Shown here piece after piece: positions 1 through 7,907 of a DNA stretch of 26,622 nucleotides (the first letter of the stretch is position 1; each line of letters starts with the position of its first letter). The notes beneath the pieces are model-generated. The model had not been told where the DNA came from and made no database searches. It saw only the letters and a list, made by a program, of their open reading frames with translations. A program made the translations under genes and the position numbers. Source of the stretch: Asterionellopsis glacialis (lineage: Eukaryota; Bacillariophyta; Plagiogrammaphyceae; Rhaphoneidales; Asterionellopsidaceae). The DNA lies in the NCBI GenBank assembly GCA_014885115.2, contig WKLE02002361.1, positions 1 to 26,622 of the forward strand, in the 5' to 3' direction.

Positions 1-475
1 TTGGTCATATCAGTCTTGAGTTATGGTCACGTGCTTTTGTGTTCACGTCTCGTGGTTCGGGGTAGTTTTTGACTAGTACCGAAAATACCGGTACGTCATA
101 AGGTACGGACTGACTTGAGACTCTGTACTGGTACCGTATGGGTCATTCTGTTCGTTTGTCATCATCGGTGTTTGGATCGGCGAGCACACAAGACGACGAC
201 GCCTCACACACTCGAGGGCCCGGTCCGCCGAGGAGAGCCATACTAACTTTGTTCTAACTAACTCTGTTCTAAACCTTATTGGGTTATGCCTATGCTATAT
301 TCTATAGTATTCTCGTTTTCTTCTTTGTGATGCGCGCCTTTTTAGGGGCGCGTGTATGTTCGTGGTATTTTTAAAGGTGACCGATTGTATTGCTATTTCC
401 TCAAGTGACACATCTTTTGCTACTTCAGTGGTTTTATCACTGGTCTGCCATATCTGCATTTGTTACTCCTGTTTT
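1..475. other. intergenic stretch, no gene seen
   Basis: No convincing coding frame was found here. The stretch holds scattered GTAC-rich motifs (around 78-110 and 127-140) like those repeated in the other intergenic regions. It also has a GC-rich stem-loop at 333-352, with arms CGCGCC and GGCGCG around an 8-nt loop. The window edge cuts whatever lies to the left. Confidence 0.5.
333..352. repeat. GC-rich stem-loop
   Basis: The arms CGCGCC (333-338) and GGCGCG (347-352) are perfectly complementary around an 8-nt, T-rich loop, inside an otherwise AT-rich stretch. No function can be assigned. It could be a chance structure or the end of an unseen transcript. Confidence 0.3.
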
Positions 476-992
476 CTATGTTTCCAAATTCATCAAATAT
501 AACTCCGTTTCGTTCATAATCTCTGACTTCACAATATTAATTCCAAATTCAGAGTAGTTTTCCTCTTTCATTATTTTGATGATCTGGTGTGCAGGTACTT
601 CTTTCCTGTCATTGTTGATCAGAAGTGCCTCAGGTACATAGTTGTGTTTGGTTTTGTTCAATATGTGTTGTTCAATCAATGTGACATGGTGGTTTCCATC
701 TTTTTGATCTTTGTATTTTCCATCCTTTCTTGTTGTACTGTATCCATTCTCCTCCTGTCATACAGTCCTTGCACAGGACGATCGATTCTCCATTGTATTG
801 TCTTTCATACCACCCCTTGTTTGGTTTGGTTATGATTCTTGTCTCACACAAGATGCAGGATATCTTGTTTTTGTTGATACGTTTCCAATTTCTTGCTTTT
901 GTGTCTTCAAGGGCATCTTGGTAGTATGGGTTCTTGAGTTGTTCCAACTTGTGACATCTGGTCCGTAGACTCCACGTAAACCCAAAATTCAT
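476..992 (-). pseudogene. frameshifted ORF with CX2C...CX2C zinc knuckle
   Basis: Two minus-strand frames abut. The first runs from an ATG at 992 to a TGA at 672 (106 codons). The second is open from about 679 to 476 (about 67 codons) without its own ATG, so one frame change near 672-680 would make a single protein of about 170 residues. The first part carries CILC and LCKDC separated by 24 residues, with a Trp and a Gly between them in the style of GATA-type or zinc-ribbon fingers, and a further Cys-His near its end. The family is not recognised. The composition (Lys, Asn, Glu, Ile, few low-complexity runs) looks protein-like rather than random. The 5' end of the frame lies in a tandemly duplicated segment (936-1090), which suggests a rearranged, decayed gene or mobile-element fragment. 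A sequencing indel or an unseen intron could also explain the break. Confidence 0.35.
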
Positions 993-1090
993 ATTTTTGA
1001 ATTATGAGTTGTTCCAGGATTAGGTGGACCAACTTGTGACATCTGGTCCGTAGACTCCACTTAGACCCAAAATTCATATTTTTGAATTAT
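936..1090. repeat. tandem duplication, two copies (70 and 85 bp)
   Basis: Copy 1 (936-1005) and copy 2 (1006-1090) both begin GAGTTGTTCC and both end in the same AT-rich tail. They differ mainly by a 15-bp segment present only in copy 2 (1016-1030) and by two substitutions just after the shared ACTCCAC. The near-identity implies a recent duplication. The repeat overlaps the start of the minus-strand zinc-knuckle ORF. Confidence 0.85.
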
Positions 1091-1132
1091 ACATGTATTC
1101 ATTAATTAATAATTTTATATACTTTGAAAAAT

Positions 1133-1154
1133 TATATATATATATATATATATA
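1133..1154. repeat. (TA)n microsatellite
   Basis: About 11 uninterrupted TA units lie within a longer AT-rich stretch. Confidence 0.9.
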
Positions 1155-1549
1155 CATACATATTTTTATAATTTTATACTACTGAAATATATACCCAGTA
1201 TATATTCATATATGTATACATCATATTATGGTACGGCCAACTTGTATTGGAATTGAATACAATGACAACCTGACTGGTGCACTTTTGGGCATTGCAGGCT
1301 CCCTCATCAGACAAAAATTGGCTGTTGCACCCAGATCTCTTCCGATCAATCTTGCAAAATGGTACTGTTTGCGGTCCTTGTGCATGGAACCACACTAGTG
1401 GTTGTTAGTTGAAAATGGCTGGTTGTCAAGAAATTGGTACCGTAAAATGATGGTACGTCCATCCGTAATCACAAAAAAATAACACGTAAAATTACTAGCT
1501 TTGATTAATTTGATTAAAAAAAAATTCTGTCACAGCCCAGTACTGGACT

Positions 1550-1574
1550 GGTCCACCTAATCCTGGAACAACTC
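1550..1574. repeat. 25-bp exact inverted copy of 1006-1030
   Basis: The 25 bases at 1550-1574 are the exact reverse complement of 1006-1030, the start of copy 2 of the upstream tandem duplication. The two inverted copies flank about 520 bp that contain the (TA)n tract. This arrangement fits a rearranged mobile element or a local inverted duplication. No transposase could be recognised between them. Confidence 0.8.
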
Positions 1575-1790
1575 TCTTTTTCCATTCTAGTTCTGCTCTT
1601 AGAATAACTGCTTCGGCTCGTTCATTGGGAGTGCATATCAGGCACAGCCGTACTTGGCATGTGTCCTCATGGACCATGGTTGTTTTTTGGTGGGAAGAAT
1701 TGTGGAAGTTCTTGTGTATTTTAAAAAAATTCCAACTGTCATTCTTTCAGGATTGGGGATGGTGGCTTGCTCTGTTTGGGTGTTGCAGGC

Positions 1791-2108
1791 TCATGTGCTT
1801 CGTCTGAAAGGTGTCATAGGAGGCAGCGGTGGTATGTTGCTGCTCCATGCCTGCACCATTTTTCTATCCCACCAGATCTTAAGGTAGTCATCCCATTCAT
1901 CATCTTGGACTCTTGGAACCCATGTTTTGTTGGTGGCCACTTTTGGGTCTACAGATCCTGGGAGGGCTGCATTGAGCGCCTGTGCAAAGGTATTTCTGTA
2001 GGTGATTTGGGGCTGGTACCTTTTAAATAATGGTACCTTACCAGGTACTGGTACCTGGTACAAGGTATAAGATTTCCAGCCGGCCGTTCCTGTTTTTTCA
2101 GTACTCAT
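1791..2108 (-). pseudogene. unidentified ORF, probably a gene or element relic
   Basis: An ATG at 2108 opens 105 codons ending at a TGA (1791-1793). The same frame then stays open for about 45 further codons to a second TGA near 1645, so it reads as a longer frame with one internal stop. The product is rich in Trp and Pro (for example WVPRVQDDEWDDY and IWWDRK) and matches no family I recognise. Downstream on the same strand, other short Cys-containing frames (1495-1677, 1174-1395) are not joined by obvious splice sites. I read the whole as a degraded gene or transposable element. A short real gene, or a selenocysteine-type readthrough, cannot be excluded. Confidence 0.3.
2015..2061. repeat. 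cluster of GGTACC palindromes
   Basis: GGTACC occurs at 2015 and 2032. It is followed by a perfect 8-bp stem, CCAGGTAC (2041-2048) and GTACCTGG (2051-2058), around a 2-nt loop. The cluster belongs to a motif family seen in several intergenic regions of the window. It lies at the 5' end of the minus-strand relic ORF. Confidence 0.7.
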
Positions 2109-2947
2109 CGCGGCAAGCTTTCACAATAATTATTATTTCCTCCAAAAGTGCAAAACATATAACCCCTGTGAAGGGTTAATTATAGTCTAAAATTTTGAAA
2201 AACAAATCTTTAAATAAGACCAAGTCGTTTACTATTATTTCCGACAGATTTCTACCTGATAACAAATTTTTAATTTGAAAAAGGAATCCTAGATTTATAC
2301 GTGAACCTTAATATAATTCTACGATTACTTAAAAGTAGCGTCCTCTAGCCTCTAAACTATGATTGAGTACCAGATCCTACAATGAGTGTGACTCTGTATT
2401 AGGTAATATATGTACTAAGTAGTCTTGCGAACTCCATAAATTATAAAAAACTTCAGCATTGAGGATGAATTAATATTGCATGTCTGGACACGAATCAAAG
2501 GAATTTTTCGTGGCGGTAGACCTTCAGAGATGACGATGGTTCAAAATTTTTTAGACATTGCTATTATTTTTCATTTCCATGTAGAATTCAACGCGGGGGT
2601 TGTAGTCGTTGTCTTCGCATTTCAATTGCTCCCATACGAATACAGGTACGTTACGTACTAAATTAAACCTACCTGGTACCAGGTACAATTATTATGCCAG
2701 TTGCAATGTAGGTAGAAGCTACCCGTACATCTCCATGTACAGGTACTCGGAGTAGAACTGAAGGACCTCTCTATTATTTATTAGGACATTCTCTTCACCT
2801 TCACCCTCCTCTTGAGTTCCTTTTTCCTAGAGCGAGGAATTCTGGCTGAAAGTCAACACTGCCGTCATTCCTTGATAAGCCTCTTGTTGACGGGGGTGTC
2901 AACTCTGTTGGTGGTGGCATTCGAATTCGGTTGTGCATTGCACCATC
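2109..2947. other. AT-rich intergenic region upstream of the LMBRD2-type gene
   Basis: No coding frame is credible here. The stretch holds a 16-bp perfect palindrome centred on GGTACC (2670-2685) and further GTAC motifs at 2644-2760. The promoter and 5' leader of the gene starting at 2948 must lie here, but no TATA box or initiator could be fixed with confidence. Confidence 0.5.
2670..2685. repeat. 16-bp perfect palindrome centred on GGTACC
   Basis: The sequence TACCTGGTACCAGGTA equals its own reverse complement. It sits about 260 bp upstream of the LMBRD2-type start codon. The same half-site (CCAGGTAC) recurs at 2041, 6411 and 17588. Confidence 0.75.
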
Positions 2948-4963
2948 ATGGCGATCCCCGTGGATTCGTTAATTACCTTGTCAACGGCCCTTTTGTTATT
3001 GGCTGCTTGGATTGTTCATCATTTTGCCAGTCCCGGTGTTCCTTGGCTTCTCAAACTTTTGGTGACAACAAGTTTCTGGTTTGGCTTTGGTGGTATTGCA
3101 TTGTTACCGATTGACTTACAGATTACCACTGTATATACGGAAGAAGATGAGGGAGATCAATCGCCGAATGAAACCTATGCAGCCTATATGGTAGTTTATT
3201 GGTCAACATTTGTTTTTGGATATGGAATCCTCCCCTCCGTACGAGAGGCATTGTTATCGGGACAATTTACATTCATGACAAGGCTACGTGCAGGATGTAA
3301 AAAGGCATTTAAAACATATGCACTCTTACTCTGTCTCGCCGGAGCAGGAATTTTGGCATTGGCGTATACCTTGCATGATTGGCATGTAGTGCCAGTCTTA
3401 ATGGCACTTGGCAATACCTACGGTCTTTTACTGGTTTCACTTTTATTGGGATACGGACTAGTCGATTTACCAAGACATGCTTGGAAGAAATCTGACCCCG
3501 TTAGTGAATTACGAAGACGACAAATTATGGCAGGCAATGCGGATGAAGCACTCTTTGATGCTGTATGGGAATTGCAGGTATGCGTTGCAAAAATTCTTTT
3601 GTGATTTTAATTTTCTTTTTCGCCTTCTGTGTAACTACAAATATTGTTTGCATGGTGGGATGTCTAATCAATGCTTATGACCATTTCATTACGCTGCTCC
3701 AACCCCCCTCCTTTTTTTAACAGGATTGTGAAGCATTGATTGATGATGTAGCAACCAAGGTATCTGATTATGAAAATGGTGGCGGTGATGCTCCTGCATT
3801 TGATACTCATTACTTTCGTTGTGTGGATCAACTTTTGACACTCCGAAAGTCAACCGCCAATTTAAGTAAGGATTTGCAGCGAAGACGAACCACTAACAAC
3901 CGAAGGAATAGTGATGGTAATGGTGAGATTCGAGCAGATGGTTTGGCAGCAGATGAATACCCGACTCTAGATTATTTAGCAAAGTTGAATGCACGTTTGC
4001 AAAATGCACAAGCAGATGTATGTAGTGCAGAGCAACGATGGAATGAATTGGTAGCCAAGGCTGAATTATACGAACAACTCGCGAATGGAACCGTTCCATT
4101 ACCAGTCACCATTCCAACAATATGCACCGATTCAATCTGCACAAGAATTACTGTACGTTTCAAAGCTGTGGGAAGTCGGTTACGATACATATGGCTCACA
4201 AAACTACGGAGGTCATTTCTAAGATTTTTTGGCATTTCATCTGCCATTCTTTCCTTTATGGTACTATGGAGTGAAGCCACATTAGCTTTACCGATTAATG
4301 TATCTCCATTTGCACTTATTTTGGGTATGGTGGATAAACCCAATGAAAATGGACGAAAGGGATTTCTATTTCAACTCGCCGCGCTTGTCCCACTTCTATA
4401 CATCGCTATTTGTGTCTATAGCAGTATCTTTAAACTAAGTTTCTTCGGACGATACCGTCTCAGAGGAATCAAACAAAGTACAAGTGTGGCATGTGTATTC
4501 AATGCACAGTATTTGGTGCGATTGCAGTACCCTCTATGCTATAACTACCTCTTCATGTAAGTATTTATGTTATGGGAGGGATTTGTTGAGTAATGTACCT
4601 CTCTTTTACTTACCAATGCATTGTTTCTTTCATGTCATTTTTAGGATCAAATATGATGTCGACAATACGAATTGTGCCTTTTCTCATGTTATGCATAGCA
4701 TGTCAACTGTTCCATTCTTGGGTACATCCTTTTCCGTATATGCACCTCTTTTGATTTTGGCACTGTGTGGTTTCACATTATGTAATGGATACGCTCGACT
4801 ATTGGCAACGCTTGGGATTGAACACGAAGATTCAGTGTTGTTTGGTGATCGAGAAACGTTGGACGAAAAGGCAAACGAGGGAATAACACTGTTGCGACGA
4901 CATACAGAAAGAAATCAAGTTATAACTCCCACCAGTCCCAACGATTCTGCAAGTTTGTTGTAA
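2948..4963 (+). CDS. LMBRD2: LMBR1-family multipass membrane protein, LMBRD2 type
   Basis: Three exons (2948-3577, 3724-4556, 4645-4963) encode about 593 residues. The introns begin GTATGC and GTAAGT and end in AG, and the reading frame is kept across both. The start is the ATG at 2948 (context ATCATGG); the frame is open further upstream but without an ATG. Five hydrophobic segments occupy about residues 5-170. A central soluble part (about 211-370) follows, with coiled-coil-like stretches. A second group of membrane segments comes next, containing the family landmarks VLWSEATL and CVYSSIFKL. The first half has the matching YWSTF...GQFTF and GYGLVDLPR motifs. Human LMBRD2 is about 700 residues, so this copy is slightly short. 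Animal LMBRD2 is linked to receptor signalling at the plasma membrane; the role in algae is unknown. An AATAAA at 5073 is a plausible poly(A) signal. Confidence 0.85.
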
Positions 4964-5238
4964 AAAAAAAAGGGGAAAAAGGGGCATCCTCATCAACATG
5001 GGTAACACAGTTTACTCGTCTTAGATACGAGCATTCTCAAAACTTCTTGAATTGCTTGTTTATGGAATAATTAATAAAAAACATTGTACATCATCATTGT
5101 TTCTATCGACTTTTAAGTTTTCTCTCATTCTGTATAAAAAGTACACTGTGGCATTTCACTGCTGTGATTCAAAAGACAAAAGTATTTCTACTCCTTAAAT
5201 TTCTAAAGTAATCTAGAATAGAATAAAATTTACAGTAA

Positions 5239-6160
5239 TTATTCTTCTGATTTCTCTCCTTCCTTTTCCTTCGTATCAAGTCCGGCAAGTGCTTCGGCAG
5301 CTTCATCGGCGGCACCATCTTCATCCGGTTTGTCTTCTCCGGCAAGCAGAGATTCCATTTCCTTTTGACTCTCTTCGAACTTTGTCTTAAACTCTCCGGC
5401 AATATCGGAATTAGCAAAACGCAATGCAAAGACAGTCTCCACCAAATCTCCCTCGGCAAAATCAAAAGCACTCCAGACCCACGATCTGTCGGATCCTACA
5501 TTTGGCTCAAGCTTGATTCTAGGATCGAGAGCATGGTTGCAAATAACCTTCATGGTCTTCTCTTGACGCATCAAAATACGAAGACGTTGGTGCTCTCGGT
5601 GACGAAGAATACGGACTTCTCCAACACCACGTTCCCTCCATGTCTTCTTTCCAGTACCCTGGTCAAGCAGAGTCTCTCCAAAGATAAACAATTTAGCACG
5701 GTAACATAGGACTACCTCCTGTTGTTTTCAATGCAAGCAAAACACATTTTAGAATTCATTTCATCACTGAAATCTGTATAAAGACACAAACTGTTACTCT
5801 TTCAAACACGTACCTCATCTTCTTCTCCACTCTTTACCTCTACTTCTTCAAGCTTGACCTGTAATGGTGAGGATGGTGGGAATGGACCAGAGACATCCAA
5901 GAAGGAGGAAAAAAAAAAAGACAAGAAATGAGTGAAAAAGGCAGCATGACTTATTGTACCAGTTCTACAGACTTTCTACGGAGGTCTTTCCGTCATCAGT
6001 CAATGCGACGGATAGTCATCATTGAGGACCAATCCCATGATATTGTTGGCGCACTTACCACTGGCTCAAAGGTTGCTGTGCTTTCTTCTTCCTTTGGTTC
6101 TTCATTAGCGGGAGGTGCAGCCTCCGTTGTTTCTTTTGGTTTTTCGTCTTCGGCGGCCAT
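5239..6160 (-). CDS. RANBP1: Ran-binding protein 1
   Basis: Three exons on the minus strand (6160-6059, 5858-5814, 5718-5239) encode 208 residues, close to human RanBP1 (201). Donors are GTAAGT and GTACGT, and both introns (200 and 95 bp) are phase 0. The start ATG at 6160 has a strong context (CACCATGG). An acidic Glu/Pro/Ala-rich head (1-33) precedes the Ran-binding domain (about 38-165). Family landmarks are VKLEEVEVKSGEEDE, WRERGVGEVRILRH, GSDRSWVWSAFDFAEGD and FALRFANSD. The tail is acidic and Glu-rich. RanBP1 binds RanGTP in the cytoplasm and, with RanGAP, promotes GTP hydrolysis and release of exported cargo. The first intron separates the head from the conserved domain, and the tiny 45-nt middle exon holds only the first strand of the fold. 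The gene is divergent from the cyclophilin gene. Confidence 0.93.
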
Positions 6161-6954
6161 GGTGACTTGTGTAGGTTCGTTATTTCGAAAGGAATAGAAT
6201 GCGATGGATTTGGCTTCGAAACTTGGAGGGCGCTCTCTGTCGAACTGTTGTTTTGGAGGAGCGGTTTTCGCTGGTTTTCGTGTGGAAGGAACTGAGAGAT
6301 AGGTTGATAAGTATTTTTCTGTGTGCCGCTTTTACGACGCGCATACAGGTGCGGTCACATACAGCTCTAGCTACCGTACCTTGGGTAGCCCGTGTCTCTG
6401 GCGGGCTGTACCAGGTACAGGTATGCGCTGTCCCACCGAGATTACGTAACTATGACGTAGAATATACACTGTATTGTACGTACATCTCTTAGTAAGGTCT
6501 ACCGTATGTAGGCCGGCTTGCATGTTCGCGATCTGTTGAGCAGGTGCTGGTGGCCCGCCCGCGCCGGTGTCTTTTCAAACGTTTATCGTAGAATTTCGTT
6601 CAACTACTACGAGTAATCATCGGGCCATCAGAGTGGCAAACAGAAGATAATCTCCATTGTGGTCAATCTACCGTCTGTACCTTGTACGTGAGGAAGAAGA
6701 GCACACACCTCGTTGGTCCGACAGTATCTCAGTGGGCGACATGATCGAAAGCTGCAAGTACCCGAACAAAATCCGGAAATTTGGGTGCGGAGATGATGCT
6801 GGCGGATGGAGGGGTAAAATCTTCTGTGAATCACTCACTGACTGTCTGTGGATGCCTCATACTGATGCCACTTTGGACTACCACCATCACACGACGAACT
6901 CAACACTCGACTGTCAACAGACTCCAATAAAAGTGTAATAGTTGACCAAGCAGA
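6161..6954. promoter_or_regulatory. divergent intergenic region, RanBP1 / cyclophilin
   Basis: These 794 bp separate two start codons pointing away from each other, so both promoters must be here. Visible elements are a 15-bp palindrome (6406-6420, arms CTGTACC and GGTACAG around a central A), TGACGT at 6453-6458 (a CRE half-site), GTACGTAC at 6478, and a GC-rich block near 6550-6570. No TATA box is convincing. No ORF in this interval looks real. Confidence 0.55.
6406..6420. repeat. 15-bp palindrome CTGTACC-A-GGTACAG
   Basis: The 7-bp arms are perfect around one central base. This is another member of the CCAGGTAC motif family of the window. It lies about 250 bp upstream of RanBP1 and 535 bp upstream of the cyclophilin gene. 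Confidence 0.7.
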
Positions 6955-7755
6955 ATGGCATCCGTTGGCATGGCAATGACCGCTTCCAGGCGGATGATGC
7001 TTACTACAAGAAATGTAGTTCCTCGTATGCAAAATCTTACAAATACTAGATCATTTGCTTCGTCATCGTCCTCCTCCTCTTCCAGTCTTCCCATGCAAAT
7101 GGCAACCTTTGCAGTGGCAGGAAGTGTGGCCTATGGTGTGTATACCGTGGGAAGTCAATTGATGAGCGTAGGAACTGATCATGGTGATATTGACATGGAT
7201 GTTCCAGTAGCACCTCAAGCAGAAATTACATCTCGAGTATTCTTTGATGTACATATTGGTAATAATTATGCAGGTCGGATCGTGATGGGTTTGTATGGTA
7301 ATGTTGTTCCCAAAACAGCTCAAAATTTTGAAACTCTGTGTGCAGGTACAGAGTCCTTTGGACGTCAAAAACTTTCCTACGAGGGTAGTACATTCCATAG
7401 AGTCATTCCCAACTTTATGATTCAAGGAGGAGACTTTACGAATCATAATGGTACAGGTGGCATGTCGATTTATGGATCTAAATTTAGAGATGAAAACTTT
7501 CAATTAAAACATGCTGGACCTGGCATCCTATCCATGGCCAATAGTGGACGGAATACCAATGGATCCCAATTCTTTATCTGTACAACGAAAACTCCTCATT
7601 TGGATGGACGTCATGTTGTCTTTGGTGTAGTCGAGGAAGGATACGATATAGTCAAGTTGATTGAATCGTATGGAAGTTCATCGGGTGTCACATCGAAACG
7701 AATTGTTATTCAAAAGGCAGGTGTACTTCCACCTCCAGAACAAAAGAAGGAGTAA
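6955..7755 (+). CDS. cyclophilin-type peptidyl-prolyl isomerase with N-terminal targeting/anchor segment
   Basis: A single exon encodes 266 residues. Residues 1-45 are Arg/Ser/Met-rich without acids, like a mitochondrial presequence, and end in a serine run. A hydrophobic segment (about 48-70) could be a membrane anchor. The cyclophilin domain spans about 93-257, with FHRVIP (catalytic Arg149), [20 protein letters not shown] and HVVFGVV. It catalyses cis-trans isomerisation of Xaa-Pro bonds. The residue matching Trp121 of human cyclophilin A is His215 (TPHLDGR), a substitution that in related cyclophilins lowers cyclosporin A affinity. The location (mitochondrial inner membrane versus secretory) is inferred from the N-terminus only. 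The gene is convergent with the glycosyltransferase gene, 152 bp away. Confidence 0.92.
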   Translation: MASVGMAMTASRRMMLTTRNVVPRMQNLTNTRSFASSSSSSSSSLPMQMATFAVAGSVAYGVYTVGSQLMSVGTDHGDIDMDVPVAPQAEITSRVFFDVHIGNNYAGRIVMGLYGNVVPKTAQNFETLCAGTESFGRQKLSYEGSTFHRVIPNFMIQGGDFTNHNGTGGMSIYGSKFRDENFQLKHAGPGILSMANSGRNTNGSQFFICTTKTPHLDGRHVVFGVVEEGYDIVKLIESYGSSSGVTSKRIVIQKAGVLPPPEQKKE

Positions 7756-7907
7756 AATTGTAAAGTTTACTGACATAAATTGAAACTCTAATACTCCTCA
7801 AGGTCCCTGACAACGTATGATCCAAACCATTTCAAAAAGGTTACAGTAGAGTAGAGTACAGTACAGTAGAGTCTCTAGATACTTTATTGGTATTCTTCTT
7901 ATTCTTA

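Noticed and set aside
5928..6197. 89-codon plus-strand frame over RanBP1 exon 1 and intron 1
   Set aside because: The Ser/Gly-rich product is the complement of the Glu/Pro/Ala-rich RanBP1 head, which joins cleanly to the conserved Ran-binding domain.
7063..7503. 146-codon frame antisense to the cyclophilin gene
   Set aside because: The sense strand encodes a complete, conserved cyclophilin; the antisense frame has no family features.
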